Positions 32,649-43,516 of a stretch of 64,000 nucleotides of DNA are shown here, one piece after another. This stretch comes from Myxococcus guangdongensis. Lineage in GTDB: Bacteria; Myxococcota; Myxococcia; Myxococcales; Myxococcaceae. The notes under the pieces were generated by a model, which was not told where the DNA came from, searched no databases, and saw only the letters and a program-made list of their open reading frames with translations. Position numbers and translations under genes: made by a program. The stretch covers positions 806,001 through 870,000 of the forward strand of contig NZ_JAJVKW010000003.1 in assembly GCF_024198255.1 (NCBI RefSeq), in the 5' to 3' direction. Position 1 is the first letter of the stretch. Every line of letters starts with the position of its first letter.

Positions 32649-35600
32649 ATGGCCAACGAGAGCGACTCCACCAAGCCCACCGCGGCGCCCGACGCGCGCG
32701 CCGCAGCACCCGAGCTGCGCCTGCTGGACCGCAGGGCGTTCGTGGGGTTCCCCGCGCTCGAAGTCACGCCCGGGCTGCGCATCTCCGACTTCGCGCTCCA
32801 GATTCCGGACGTCAGCTTCCCCTTCAACGTCAGCGCCGGGGCCACGCGTTATCAGCGCAAGAAGCTGAGCTTCGGCTTCCTGGAGCTGAGCGTCGACGCG
32901 GACCTCGTCACGCGGCGGGTGGCGGAGCTGGCGGGGAAGCTGGCGGGCATCGAGGAGCTGCGGCTGCACTTCCGTCCCGGCTACCTGGAGGGCCAGGGAC
33001 GGCTGCCCGCGCCGGAGCGCACGCCGTTCACGTTCAAGGTCGCCTTCGACGCGGATGGCGAGAAGCTCGCCATCTACCTGTACGACGTGCGGCTGTATGG
33101 CTTCTCGTCGACGCCGTCGGTGCAGGTGCCGGGGCTGTTGTCCTCGGCGGTGGGCGCGCTGGCGCTGGTGCCCGACGTGGAGGTGCGCGGGGCCTCTGGG
33201 TTCTCCACGCGCGTGCTGCCCGCGCTGTGTCAGCTCGCGGCGGTGAGCCGTGGCTACAAGATGCCGTCGCTGGACACGGCGCGGCTGTCCGCCGCCGAGG
33301 TGTCGAGCACGGGCCTGCGGCTGCGCTTCGCGGCGGGGGGACTTCCTCCTCCGTCCGCGCCGGACGAGGAGCTGCTGCTCACGCTCGAGGGCGCGCGGGC
33401 GTTCGCGGACGCGGAGGGGCTGGTCGCCCAGGGCCGTCTGGCCGAGGCGCGGCAGGTGTATCTGCAGGCCGGGGACGCGCAGGACGCGCACCCGTTCGCG
33501 GCGGAGCGGCTGTTGTCGCTCCTGGTCGCGGACCCCCAGGCGCACGAGCTGGCCCTGGACGTGGCGGCCACGCTCCAGCGCAGGCGCGACAGGAGCCCCG
33601 CGGCGCTGTGGGGCGAGGCGGTGGTGCGCGAGCGTCGCGGCGAGGGTGCTCGCGCGGCCGAGCGTTATCTGGCGCTGTGCGCGCTGGCGCGTCGTACGTC
33701 CGAGGAGGCCGCGGCCTTCTTCTCCGCCGAGGCCGCCGCGCGCTGCTCTCGCGACACCGCGCCTCAAGTCGCGGTGAAGGCGCTGCACGAGCTGCTGGGG
33801 CTGAAGCCGGACCACCTGCCGTCGCTCAAGGCGCTGGCTCGCGCGTCGGACCAGGCGCGCGACAGGGCCGGCGCGGTGCGGGCCTATCGCCGGTTGGCGG
33901 CGCTGGCTCGCGACCCGCACGAGGCCGCGGACGCGCACGTGCACCTGGCCCGGCTGTGCGCGCAGACGGAGGACGACATCGCCGGCGCGCGCCTGCACTG
34001 CGAGGCCGCGCTGCGACTGGCGCCGGACCAGGCCGATGCGTTGCTGCTCTTGGGTGAGCTGTGTCACCGGGGCGGCGAGCACCTGCGCGCGCTCAAGGCG
34101 TTGGACCGCCTGCGCGAGGTGTCCATGGCCCGGCACGAGCTGGACCGGGTGGGCCACGCCGACCTGATGGCCGGCCGCGTGTGGGAAGAGGGCTTGAAGC
34201 AGCCGGAGAACGCGCTGCTTCGCTACCGCGAGGCGGTGTCGCTGCTCCCCGGCGAGCCCGAGCCGCTGTTCGCCGCCGCGCGCGTGGCGGAGGGGCTGGG
34301 CCGGTTGCAGGAGGCACTCGCGGGCTACCAGCAGGCGCTGGAGCTGGCGGGGCCGGCGCCGCGCTCGGAGGGCATCCGCCACGCGGCGCATGCGAGCCAC
34401 CACGCGTTGGCGCGGCTGTACCGCTCGCGGCTGGGAGACCCGGCGCGCTCGCGGGAGCACCTGGAGTCCGCGCTCGCGTTGGACCCTCGCGACGCGCTGG
34501 CGCTCGAGGAGCTGATTCCGTACTTCCGCATCACCGGCAAGTCGCTGGAGCTGGCCGACGCGCTGGAGAAGTCCGCCGCGCTCCAGGACGAGCCTTCCAA
34601 GCGCGCCGCGTCCTGGGCGGAGGCGGGCGAGCTGTACCGCGGGCGGCTGCAGCAGCCGGAGAAGGCGGAGCGACTGCTGCTGCTCGCGCTGGAGGCGGAC
34701 GCGGACCACCGGCCGTCGCTGGAGTCCCTGCTGGCGCTGGCCGAGGCGCGGCGCGACGGGCCGCTGCTCACGCGGTGCCTGTCCGCGCTGGCGCGGCTGT
34801 CCACCGACGTGAAGGAGCGCGCGCAGAAGTACCGGCGCCTCGCGGTGGCCGCGCGCGACCTGGCGTTCGACCTGGACCTGGCGGTGCATTCGCTGCAGGA
34901 GGTGCTGCGCGCGGAGCCGGATGACCTGCCGGCGCTGGGTGAGCTGTGCGCCCTGCAGCGCAAGCGCGCGGACATGGCCGGGCTGGCCGTGGCGCTGGAG
35001 GAGCGCGCGCGGGTGGCCGAGGCGCAGGGCGACAAGCGCCTGGCGGCGGCCGCGCTGCGTGAGCTGGCCGGGGTGCTGGAGGCCCGGCTGGGGCGCGTGG
35101 GCGATGCGCTGGTGGCGCTGGAGAAGGCGGCGCGGCTGGCGCCCGACTCCGCGGTGCTGCTGGACCTGGCGGACCTGTCCCTGCGCTGCGACCGCCCGGA
35201 GCATGCGCGGCGCGCGCTGGAGTCGCTCCTGTCCACGCTGCCTCGCACGGCGGCGCCGGAGAAGCTGGCGGACGTGCGGGCCCGGCTGGGACGCGCGTGC
35301 GAGATGCTCGGCGACCGCGAGGGCGCCATCGCCGCGTATGCGCAGGCGCTGCCCTTGCGCCGTCTGGACGACGCGCTGGCCGCGCGCCTGGAGTCCCTCT
35401 ACACCGAGGCCGGCGAGACGCAGGCGCTGGCCGAGCTGTGGGCGGGTCGCGCGCAGGCGCTGATGGGGGCCGAGCGCGCCGAGGAGGCCGCGCCGCTGTT
35501 CCTGCAGAGCGCTCGCGCGCTGCTCGAGCGGGGCGAGAAGTCCGCCGCGCTGCTGCGCCTGTCCGCCGCGCTGGAGGCGAGCCCCGAGGGCCCGCTGGCG

Positions 35601-38600
35601 GCCGAGGTGCTGGAGTCGCTGGCCGAACTGGAGCTGGAGCGGGGCGAGAAGCTGGAGGCGGCGCGCCTCTACGCGCGCCGTGCCGTGCTGGTGCCCGAGG
35701 ACCGCGCGGGCGCGAGGCTCCTGTTCCGCGCGTCGCTGTTGGCGGCGGGGACCAGTCGCGAGGAGGTGTTCCTCGCCGAGGCGCTCGAGCGCGACGCGTC
35801 GTTCGCTCCCGCGCGGCAGCGCCGGGGTGAGCTGAAGCTGCCCACCGATGCCCGGGCCGCGCTGGATGACTTCGAGGCGGTGCTGGCGCTGCCTCCGGTG
35901 GACGCCGACGCGCCTCGCGAGGCGGAGCGCGTGTCCCTCACGCGCAAGGCCGCGGGCGCCGCCGTGCGCGCGGGCCGCACCGACTCCGCGCGCCGCCTGT
36001 TGGGCGAGTACTGCATCCGCGCGCCGGAGGACCTGGACGCGCGCGTGGAGCTGGCCAACCTGCACCGCAAGGCGGGCGCCCGCGAGGCGCTGGCGGACCT
36101 GCTGGTGGAGCTGTGGCCCCGCCTGTCCGGTGAGCCTCGGCGCGCGGCCCGTCGCGAGCTGGCGGAGCTGTCGTTGTCGCTGGGACGCGCGGGCGCGGCG
36201 ATGGACTCGCTGCGCAGCCTGCGTCTGGAGGAGCCGCACGACACGTGGGCGGCGCAGGCGCTGCTCGATCTGCTGCCCCCGCCGGGCACGGGCTCCGTCG
36301 AGGAGGAGGCCGAGCGCCTGGAGCTGTTGGGCGCCCTGGTGACCTCGTCGTCGGGAGAGGAGCGCGCGGAGTTGCTCGCGCGCCGCGCCGTGCTGCACCG
36401 CGCGTCCCATCGCCTGCCCGCCGCGCGTGAGGACTTCTCCGAGGCCGCCACGCTGTCTCGCCGCCCCGCGCCGTTGCTGCTGGCGCTGGCGGAGCTGGCG
36501 CGTGAGTCCGAGGACGAGGCGGGCGAGCTGGCGGTGTGGCGTCGCGCGGTGGTCGCCGATGCCCAGCTCGGCACGCGCGCCCGCGAGCGACTGCTCGCCC
36601 TGGGGACGACGCTGGCGGAGAAGGATGTCCGGCCGCTGGCGCGCGAGGCGCTGCTCGCCGCCGTCGCCCTGTCGCCCTCGGAGGCGGAGCGCTGCGACGC
36701 CTGGTTCACCCTGGCCGACCTGGCCCGCCGTGACGAGCGTCCGGACGAGGAGGCCACCGCGCTGGCCGAGGCCGCGAAGCAGGGCCCCACGCCCCGCCGC
36801 GTCGAGGCGCACCTGGCTCGCGCCGGGCTGCTGGAGTCGCGCGGAGCGCTGGCCGATGCGCGCGAGAGCCTGCGGGCGGCGCTGGCGCTGGCGCCCCGAC
36901 ACACGGGGGCCACGGCGTCCCTGCTGCGCGTGCTGCGGACCCTGGGAGACTGGGCCGCGCTGGCCGAGGTGCTCGCGGCCGAGGCGCCCCACGCCGGGTC
37001 GGGCGAGGCCGCGACGATGTACTCGGAGCTGGCGTCGCTCTACCTGGAGCGACTCGACCAGCCGGGCCCCGCAGAGGCGGCGCTGCGCCATGCGCTGCGG
37101 CTGACCCCGGACGACGCGAACGCACGGCGCCAGCTGGTGTCCCTGGTCGCGGGTCGGGGCGAGCTGCGCGAGGCCGCGGCGCTGCTGGAGACCGCCGCCG
37201 AGAGCGCGGGCGCGACCGAGGCCGCCACGCTGCTGCGCGAGGGCGCCACCTACGCGCGCGACGCGGAGGACCTGGAGCGCGCGCTGAAGCTGTCGCGCAA
37301 GGCACACGCCCTGGTGCCGGCGCGCGGCGCGGAGCTGGCCTCGCTGGCGGAGCTGCTCTACCTGCGCGGCGCGGTGGTGGAGGCGCTCCCGCTCCAGGAG
37401 ACGCTGGCGCTCGCGGTGGACTTCTCGGGCGACGCCGAGTCCGCCGAGGCGAGCTGGCTGCGGCTGGGCGAGCTGGCGGAGAGCGCGGGCGAGACGAAGC
37501 GCGCCGTGGGCGCGTACCGGAAGCTGCTCGCCGAGCGGCCCTTGTGCGAGGCCGCGGTGCAGCGGCTCTCCGCGCTGCTGGAGAAGGACGACCCGCGCGG
37601 CGCCTTCGAGGTGCTCGTCACCCACGCTCGCTCGCTGGCGCCGTCCGAGGACACGGTGCGGCGGCTCGTGGTGCTGGCGGACAAGGCGCGCGCCTCGCTC
37701 GCGGACGCGGGGGTCGCGGCGTCGCTCTTGTCGCACGCGGCCCAGATGGCCCAGACGCCGCTGCCCCTGCGGCTGCGGCTCGCCTCGCTGTACCGCGAGA
37801 CGGGGCGCTCGCTGGAGCTGCTCACGGAGCTGCGTCAGGTGGCCGCGCTCAGCCTCCAGGTGGGCGACGTGGCGGCGACGCTCGCGGCCCACGACGAAGA
37901 GGCCCGGCTCGCCGAGTCCACCGGCCGCGCGGACGACGCGCTGCGCGCGCTCGCGGATGCACGAGACCTCCTGGAGTCGCGTGGCCGTCCCGCCGAGGCC
38001 GCCGTCTGCGAGCGCCGTCGCGCGGAGCTGCTGCGCGACGTGAAGCTGGACCTCTCGGCCGCGGAGGGCGCGCTGGACCGCGCCTTCTCGCTGGCGGAGG
38101 ACCTGGGCACCGCGCGACTGGGCGCCGCGCTGGCCGAGCGCCGCGACGACGCCGACGCCGAGGCCCTGTGGCTGGAGCGCGCGCTGCCGCTGCTGGAGGA
38201 CTCCAAGGAGGCCGCGGCGCTGCGGCTGCGGCTGGCGAAGCTGCACCTGGGCGTGCTCGCGGACGCGGAGCAGGCGGAGCGCTTCCTGCGCGAGGCGCTG
38301 CGCGAGGACCGCTCGCTCGACGAGGCCGAGGCGCTGCTGGCCCGGCTGCTGGAGCGCGACGGCCGCATGGCGGAGCTGGCCGCCTGGTACGAGGAGTGCG
38401 CCGAGGGCGAGGCGGACGCGGAGCGCCGCGCCGAGCTGCTCCAGCGCGCCGCGGTGCTGTACCGCGACAGGGCGGGGCGCCCGGACGCGGCCGCCGCGGC
38501 CTTCATCGCCGCGCGCTCGGCCCGTCCGGACGACCTGGACCTCACCGCGCAGGCCGCGGAGCTCCTGCACGAGGTGAATCGCCACGCGGACGCCGCCGAG

Positions 38601-41600
38601 TTCGACGCGGTGCTGCTGGAGGCCGACCCGTTCCGCGAGCCCATCTTCACCCGGCACCGCGCCTTCCTGGAGGAGTCCGAGGACAACCAGTCGCTCGCGG
38701 AGCTGATGCTGCGGCGCGCCCAGCGTCAGTCCGACGTGGACGCCGCGGCCAGCTACCTGGCGGCGGCCCGGGCCTTCCGCGCGGGAGGCGCCCGCGAGCG
38801 CGCGCTCTTGTGCGAGGACCGCGCCTTCGAGCTGGACCCCGCGAGCGTCGAGGCCTTCGCGCAGGTGCGCGAGCGCGCGGCCACGGACGTGCGCCGGCTG
38901 TCGGAGCTGCTCGCCCAGCGCGCGCGAGCCCTGCCTCGCGAGCAGGCGCTGCCCCTCTTGCGCGAGCGCGCCACGCGCCTGCTGGACGCGGGGGAGGCGC
39001 TGCTGGCCGCCGAGGCCTTCGACGTGTACCTGGCGAGCGCGGGCGACGACGTGGAGGCGCTGACCGCCCGCGCGGAGCTGGCGGCTCGCAGTGGTGGCCC
39101 CGCCGCCGCGCGGCCGTATGACCGGCGGCTGCTGGACGCGGGCGGTGACGCGCTGCCCGTGCCCGTGCGCGCGCGGACCTGGCTGCGGTTGGGCCATGCG
39201 TCGCTGGGCGCGAACGCGTACCACGACGCGGCGGATGCCTTCGAGTCGGTGGTGTCGCTGGAGCCCGACGGCGAGCGCGGCCGCGAGGCGCTGTCGCTGC
39301 TGGCGGAGGTGCACTCGCGCACGGGCAACGCGCCCGGCCTGTACCGCGCCTCGCTGCAGCTCGCCCGACGCGCGGAGGACACGGCGACGGCGGAGGTGCT
39401 GTACCGCCGCGCGGCGGATTTGTTCGAGGACCCGAGGGAGGCCATCGACGCGCTGCTGCCCCTGGCGCGGCTGCGTCCCGCGGACGCCTCCGTCATCGAC
39501 CGCGCCGTCGCGGGTCTGCGCGCGATGGGCCGCCACGGCGACCTGCTGGCGGTGTACGAGTCCGGCGCCGAGGCCGCGGGAGGCGCACGCGCCGCCGAGC
39601 TGCTCCTGGCCGCCGCCACCGTGGCCGCCGAGTCGCTCGCGGACGTGGCCGCGGCGTGGGAGCTCACCCAGCGCGCCGCCGAGGCCGCCCCCGAGGACGT
39701 CACCGCGCTGCGCGCCCTGGTGACGGGGCTGCGCGAGCGTCGCGACACGGCCCGACTGCGTCAGGCCCTGGAGCGGCTGGTGCCGCGCCTGGAGGACGCG
39801 GACGAGGCGGCCCTGCTGCGGTTGGAGCTGGCCGCGCTGCTGGAGGCCGAGGGCGAGACGTCCACGGCCCGCGAGGCGCTGGAGGCGGTGGTGGAGCGCG
39901 GCGCCTCGGGCGCGGGCTACGCCGTCGCGCTGGAGGAGCTGGAGAAGCTGCTGACGGAGGCTCCCGCGCGCCGGGCCGAGGTCCAGGTGGCCCGCGCCGA
40001 GCTGACGTCGGGACGTGAGCGTCGTGCGTTGATGCTCGCGGCGGCCCGGGGCTTCGAGAGCGCGGGGCGTCTGCCGGACGCGCTGAAGGCGGCGAAGGAC
40101 GCGGCGGCCGTCGAGCCGGACGTGGACGCGACGCTGCGAGTCGCGCACCTGTACCGGGCCTCGGGCGAGTCCCCCAAGGCGGCGACGGCGCTGCTGCAGG
40201 CGGCCCGGCTCGCCTCTCCGGACGAGCGTCCGCCGCTGCTGCTGGAGGCCGCGGACCTCTGGGAGAAGGCGGGCGAGCACGGCGAGGCGCTGGAGGTCAT
40301 CGAGCGCATCGCCACCGAGGCGCCGGACATGCTCGCGCCGTCGGAGCTGGCGGAGCGCTTCGGTCGGCTGGGCGCCTTCGCCCGCGCGCTCCAGGTCGGC
40401 TTCGCGCCCGCGATGCTGGCCGGCGAGCTGACGGACGCGCTGGCCATGGCCGCGCAGGCCGGAGACGCGGCGCGCACGCGCGAGGCGCTCTGGGCCCTGG
40501 TCGCGCAGTCGGACGCGGACCCCGCCCACGCCTCCGCGCTCGCGGACGGGCTGCGCGCGGAGCACGACGCGGAGGGGCTGTTGGAGCTGGCGGCCCTGTC
40601 CGTGTCGAGGGACGCGGCCTTCTCCGTGGCCCTGCGCGACGAGGTGCTGCGCGCCCCGGACGCGCCGGAGCTGCAGCGCCTGCGCGCGCTGGACGAGCTG
40701 TCGACCGACGCGGGCTTCGCGGCCCGGCTCACGCTGCTGTTGCCTGGCCTCGAGAAGCACCCGGAGCCGCTCTCGGTGGCCGTGCTGAACCGGGTGCGCG
40801 CGCTGCCGGACGCGTCGCGCGTGGAAGCGCTCGCCATGGCGGCGGAGGGCTGGACGTCCCGCCGCAAGTCGCTGCTGCTCGAGCGCCACATGCTGGAGTT
40901 CAGCCTGGGCCGCTTCGACGCCGCCGCGCGCACGCTGGGCCAGCTCATCGAGGTGGAGGAGGACGCGCGAGCGCGGGCCATCCTGCATCTGGAGCAAGGC
41001 GAGCTGTTGCTCAGCCCGCTGGAGCGGCCCGACGAGGCCCGCGCGGCCTTCGAGCGCGCGCTCGAGGATGACGCCGCCTGCGTGACGGCGCTGCACAACC
41101 TGCTGGCGCTGGTGGATGAGGCCGAGGACCCGGCCGTCTTCGTGTCGCTCGCCGAGCGCCTGGTGTCGACGGAAGGTCCCGCCGCCGCGACGCAGCACCG
41201 CGAGCGCTGGGCGGACGCGTACGAGATGCTGGGCCAGGTGGCCGAGGCCGCCGCCCAATTGGAGGCGCTGCCGGAGACGGAGGAGCGCCTGGCCCGCCGC
41301 GCGAGGCTCGCGGAGGAGCGGGGCCTCACGGGCGAGGCGCTGCGGCTGCGCGAGCGGCTCACCGACGAGCCGGGGATGCTGGAGTCCATCCTGCGCGGCT
41401 ACCTGGACGCGCAGCTGGTGGCCCCCGCGGCCCGGCTCGCCGAGCGCCTCCTCGATGGCGCGGGCCTGTCGCCGGAAGTCCTGCGCCTGGCCTGTGAGCG
41501 GCTGTCGCCCGTGTCCGAGGGCGCCGCGTTCGCCACGCGCGTGTGGCCGGGGCTGTTGCGCGCGTCCCCGCTGGACGTGGACGGCTGGACGCTCTTCGCC

Positions 41601-42197
41601 GAGGCCCTGCGGCTCGTCGGCCGTCAGGACGCGGCCGAGCGCGCGGATGGCATCGGCGCGGCGCTGTCCTCCAGCACGGCGCTGGTGACGCGGGTGCCAG
41701 TGTCGCCGCTGCCGTTGCCCTCGGGCTTCCAGCACGCGCCGCCCGTCCGGGTGCTGCCGGTGACGACCGAGAGCCTCCCGCGCCTGTTCGCCGCGCTGCG
41801 GCCCGCGCTGACCTCCCTGGGCGCCGAGGTGCTGTCGGTGGGCGTGGACCCCATCGGCGGCGTGGAGGCGTACCTCACCGCGCCGGACGCCCTGGTGCTG
41901 GGCGCGGGCGCGCTCGCGTGCTTCGACGCGGTGGAGCTCGCCTATCTGTGCGCGCTGGCCCTGGCGCTCGGAGCGGAGGGCGTGAAGCTTTCCCGCCCGG
42001 GCGAAGTCCCCGGCTTCGACGAAGCGGCCGTGGCGGCCTTCCGCGCGGTGCCCTCGTCGCTCGGGGCGGGGCGCGTGCTGGCCCGGCTGGATGCCAAGGT
42101 GCGCGGGGGTGACCCGGCGCGGGTGGATGTGGGCGCGGTGCTCGCCCAGGGGGAGACCTTCCGGGCCGTGGCCCTTTGCGTGCTCGACCTCGGGTAG
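32649..42197 (+). CDS. Giant TPR-like repeat protein (3,182 aa)
   Basis: One uninterrupted frame of 9.5 kb. Residues ~1-250 are a non-repetitive N-terminal domain (LRISDFALQIPDVSFPFNVSAGATRYQRKKL; the run ending VQVPGLLSSAVGALALVP). From about residue 250 to 3,010 the sequence is an almost continuous array of Ala/Leu/Glu/Arg-rich helix pairs of TPR type. Examples are EALAGYQQALELAGP, AREHLESALALDPRDALALEELIPYF and AVRAYRRLAAL. A distinct C-terminal domain (~150 aa) starts near VLPVTTESLPRLFAALRPAL. No signal peptide or membrane helix, so cytoplasmic or scaffold-like. The many 'LDPRD/LAPDQ/LEPD' turns fit TPRs. It is divergent from a membrane Ser/Thr kinase, hinting at a signalling link. Function unknown. 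Confidence 0.82.
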   Translation: MANESDSTKPTAAPDARAAAPELRLLDRRAFVGFPALEVTPGLRISDFALQIPDVSFPFNVSAGATRYQRKKLSFGFLELSVDADLVTRRVAELAGKLAGIEELRLHFRPGYLEGQGRLPAPERTPFTFKVAFDADGEKLAIYLYDVRLYGFSSTPSVQVPGLLSSAVGALALVPDVEVRGASGFSTRVLPALCQLAAVSRGYKMPSLDTARLSAAEVSSTGLRLRFAAGGLPPPSAPDEELLLTLEGARAFADAEGLVAQGRLAEARQVYLQAGDAQDAHPFAAERLLSLLVADPQAHELALDVAATLQRRRDRSPAALWGEAVVRERRGEGARAAERYLALCALARRTSEEAAAFFSAEAAARCSRDTAPQVAVKALHELLGLKPDHLPSLKALARASDQARDRAGAVRAYRRLAALARDPHEAADAHVHLARLCAQTEDDIAGARLHCEAALRLAPDQADALLLLGELCHRGGEHLRALKALDRLREVSMARHELDRVGHADLMAGRVWEEGLKQPENALLRYREAVSLLPGEPEPLFAAARVAEGLGRLQEALAGYQQALELAGPAPRSEGIRHAAHASHHALARLYRSRLGDPARSREHLESALALDPRDALALEELIPYFRITGKSLELADALEKSAALQDEPSKRAASWAEAGELYRGRLQQPEKAERLLLLALEADADHRPSLESLLALAEARRDGPLLTRCLSALARLSTDVKERAQKYRRLAVAARDLAFDLDLAVHSLQEVLRAEPDDLPALGELCALQRKRADMAGLAVALEERARVAEAQGDKRLAAAALRELAGVLEARLGRVGDALVALEKAARLAPDSAVLLDLADLSLRCDRPEHARRALESLLSTLPRTAAPEKLADVRARLGRACEMLGDREGAIAAYAQALPLRRLDDALAARLESLYTEAGETQALAELWAGRAQALMGAERAEEAAPLFLQSARALLERGEKSAALLRLSAALEASPEGPLAAEVLESLAELELERGEKLEAARLYARRAVLVPEDRAGARLLFRASLLAAGTSREEVFLAEALERDASFAPARQRRGELKLPTDARAALDDFEAVLALPPVDADAPREAERVSLTRKAAGAAVRAGRTDSARRLLGEYCIRAPEDLDARVELANLHRKAGAREALADLLVELWPRLSGEPRRAARRELAELSLSLGRAGAAMDSLRSLRLEEPHDTWAAQALLDLLPPPGTGSVEEEAERLELLGALVTSSSGEERAELLARRAVLHRASHRLPAAREDFSEAATLSRRPAPLLLALAELARESEDEAGELAVWRRAVVADAQLGTRARERLLALGTTLAEKDVRPLAREALLAAVALSPSEAERCDAWFTLADLARRDERPDEEATALAEAAKQGPTPRRVEAHLARAGLLESRGALADARESLRAALALAPRHTGATASLLRVLRTLGDWAALAEVLAAEAPHAGSGEAATMYSELASLYLERLDQPGPAEAALRHALRLTPDDANARRQLVSLVAGRGELREAAALLETAAESAGATEAATLLREGATYARDAEDLERALKLSRKAHALVPARGAELASLAELLYLRGAVVEALPLQETLALAVDFSGDAESAEASWLRLGELAESAGETKRAVGAYRKLLAERPLCEAAVQRLSALLEKDDPRGAFEVLVTHARSLAPSEDTVRRLVVLADKARASLADAGVAASLLSHAAQMAQTPLPLRLRLASLYRETGRSLELLTELRQVAALSLQVGDVAATLAAHDEEARLAESTGRADDALRALADARDLLESRGRPAEAAVCERRRAELLRDVKLDLSAAEGALDRAFSLAEDLGTARLGAALAERRDDADAEALWLERALPLLEDSKEAAALRLRLAKLHLGVLADAEQAERFLREALREDRSLDEAEALLARLLERDGRMAELAAWYEECAEGEADAERRAELLQRAAVLYRDRAGRPDAAAAAFIAARSARPDDLDLTAQAAELLHEVNRHADAAEFDAVLLEADPFREPIFTRHRAFLEESEDNQSLAELMLRRAQRQSDVDAAASYLAAARAFRAGGARERALLCEDRAFELDPASVEAFAQVRERAATDVRRLSELLAQRARALPREQALPLLRERATRLLDAGEALLAAEAFDVYLASAGDDVEALTARAELAARSGGPAAARPYDRRLLDAGGDALPVPVRARTWLRLGHASLGANAYHDAADAFESVVSLEPDGERGREALSLLAEVHSRTGNAPGLYRASLQLARRAEDTATAEVLYRRAADLFEDPREAIDALLPLARLRPADASVIDRAVAGLRAMGRHGDLLAVYESGAEAAGGARAAELLLAAATVAAESLADVAAAWELTQRAAEAAPEDVTALRALVTGLRERRDTARLRQALERLVPRLEDADEAALLRLELAALLEAEGETSTAREALEAVVERGASGAGYAVALEELEKLLTEAPARRAEVQVARAELTSGRERRALMLAAARGFESAGRLPDALKAAKDAAAVEPDVDATLRVAHLYRASGESPKAATALLQAARLASPDERPPLLLEAADLWEKAGEHGEALEVIERIATEAPDMLAPSELAERFGRLGAFARALQVGFAPAMLAGELTDALAMAAQAGDAARTREALWALVAQSDADPAHASALADGLRAEHDAEGLLELAALSVSRDAAFSVALRDEVLRAPDAPELQRLRALDELSTDAGFAARLTLLLPGLEKHPEPLSVAVLNRVRALPDASRVEALAMAAEGWTSRRKSLLLERHMLEFSLGRFDAAARTLGQLIEVEEDARARAILHLEQGELLLSPLERPDEARAAFERALEDDAACVTALHNLLALVDEAEDPAVFVSLAERLVSTEGPAAATQHRERWADAYEMLGQVAEAAAQLEALPETEERLARRARLAEERGLTGEALRLRERLTDEPGMLESILRGYLDAQLVAPAARLAERLLDGAGLSPEVLRLACERLSPVSEGAAFATRVWPGLLRASPLDVDGWTLFAEALRLVGRQDAAERADGIGAALSSSTALVTRVPVSPLPLPSGFQHAPPVRVLPVTTESLPRLFAALRPALTSLGAEVLSVGVDPIGGVEAYLTAPDALVLGAGALACFDAVELAYLCALALALGAEGVKLSRPGEVPGFDEAAVAAFRAVPSSLGAGRVLARLDAKVRGGDPARVDVGAVLAQGETFRAVALCVLDLG

Positions 42198-42218
42198 CCG
42201 TGTAGCCTGCCCGGCCGT

Positions 42219-42818
42219 ATGCGCCTGAAGCCCTTGCTGCTCTCCGTCCTCCCCGCGGCCGCCGTCGTCGCGGCCATGGCTTGCAACACGGACCCGGTGT
42301 ACCCAGGCAACCAGTTCCTGGGCACCTTCCAGTTCGAGGCCCGCCTGGACCCGGCGAACACCACCTGCGACGCCTCCATGCCGGAGTTCGCGCAGGTGGA
42401 CGACGCGGGCGTGTTCCGCTTCGAGGGCACGTTCTCCCGCAACGATGACGGCGGCACGGGCTGGCTCACCGTGCAGGGCTTCAACCGCGACGCGAAGTTC
42501 GACGGGCAGCAGGTCGACTCCATGCTCCGCGCGACGTCGCAGCGCGCGTCCTGTGGCAGCACCTGCAAGGACTCACAAATCGAGGAGTCACTGAAGGTGA
42601 CGCTCTTCAGCGACAGCCAGGCGCGGCTGCTCAACCGCGACTGCAACGGCTTCGACGGCGGCATCCCCGACGCCAGCCCGCCGGCCCCCACGGAGAGTGG
42701 CTACGACGTGGCGCTCGCGTGCGGCGCGCTGACGGACGTCTTCCTGCCGGGCTCGTGTACGTGTAATCCGACGACGTGCAGGACTGCGTACAAGGTGCAG
42801 GGAGTGCGGAGGGACTGA
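42219..42818 (+). CDS. Cys-rich putative lipoprotein
   Basis: 199 aa. The N-terminal [22 protein letters not shown] is an export signal with a Cys at 22 that could be lipidated, though the lipobox (AMAC) is imperfect. The mature part has eight further Cys (for example CGSTC and [10 protein letters not shown]), suggesting disulphides in the periplasm or outside. A '[13 protein letters not shown]' strand and a '[14 protein letters not shown]' strand suggest a small beta-barrel. No family recognised; such proteins are frequent in myxobacteria. Its stop overlaps the queC start (ATGA), so the two are translationally coupled. It starts 21 bp after the giant TPR gene. Confidence 0.7.
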   Translation: MRLKPLLLSVLPAAAVVAAMACNTDPVYPGNQFLGTFQFEARLDPANTTCDASMPEFAQVDDAGVFRFEGTFSRNDDGGTGWLTVQGFNRDAKFDGQQVDSMLRATSQRASCGSTCKDSQIEESLKVTLFSDSQARLLNRDCNGFDGGIPDASPPAPTESGYDVALACGALTDVFLPGSCTCNPTTCRTAYKVQGVRRD

Positions 42819-43516
42819 TGACGAAGCGTGCGGTGGTGTTGACCTCGGGGGGCCTGGACTCGACGACGTGCGTGGCCATGGCGAAGGCGAAGGGTTTCGA
42901 GCCGGTGTGTCTGGCGGTGGCGTATGGCCAGCGGCACGCGGTGGAGCTCGAGCGGGCGCGTGAGGTGGCGACGGCCCTGGGTGTGAAGGACTTCCGGGTG
43001 GTGGGCATCGACCTGCGCCAGGTGGGCGGCTCCGCGCTGACGGCGGACATCGACGTGCCCAAGGACCGGCCCGCGGACGAGATGAGCCACGGCGTCCCGG
43101 TGACGTACGTGCCCGCGCGCAACGCGCTGTTCCTCTCGCTGGCGCTGGGGCTCGCGGAGGTGGTGGGCGCCACGGACATCTACATCGGCGTCAACGCGGT
43201 GGACTACAGCGGCTATCCCGACTGCCGGCCGGAGTTCATCCGCTCCTTCGAGGCGATGGCCAACCTGGCCACGAAGGCGGGCGTCGAGGGCGCGCGCTTC
43301 ACGGTGCACGCGCCGCTGTCGGGCCTGACGAAGGCGGACATCATCCGCGAGGGCGTCCGCCTGGGCGTGGACTACGGCATCACCCACTCCTGCTACGACC
43401 CGGACACGCAGGGCCGCGCCTGCGGGCGCTGTGACAGCTGCCTGCTGCGCAAGAAGGGCTTCGAGGAGGCCGGCGTGCCGGACCCGACGCGCTACACGGT
43501 GGAGGCCGGAGCATGA
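42818..43516 (+). CDS. queC: 7-cyano-7-deazaguanine synthase
   Basis: 232 aa. The N-terminal PP-loop ATP-binding motif SGGLDSTT is followed by AYGQRH and [15 protein letters not shown]. The C-terminal zinc site has Cys in HSCYDPD and in CGRCDSC. QueC converts 7-carboxy-7-deazaguanine, ATP and ammonia into preQ0 in queuosine and 7-deazaguanine biosynthesis. The ATG at 42818 shares bases with the upstream stop, and the queC stop in turn overlaps the next start. No other que gene is in the window and no preQ1 riboswitch is visible upstream. Confidence 0.95.
   Translation: MTKRAVVLTSGGLDSTTCVAMAKAKGFEPVCLAVAYGQRHAVELERAREVATALGVKDFRVVGIDLRQVGGSALTADIDVPKDRPADEMSHGVPVTYVPARNALFLSLALGLAEVVGATDIYIGVNAVDYSGYPDCRPEFIRSFEAMANLATKAGVEGARFTVHAPLSGLTKADIIREGVRLGVDYGITHSCYDPDTQGRACGRCDSCLLRKKGFEEAGVPDPTRYTVEAGA

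Noticed and set aside
32403..41735. An open frame of 3,110 codons on the minus strand opposite the giant TPR gene.
   Set aside because: Its product is Arg/Gln/Leu/Gly-rich low-complexity sequence without domains. In very GC-rich genes stops are rare on the opposite strand; the plus frame has the TPR pattern and correct codon bias, so this is a shadow.
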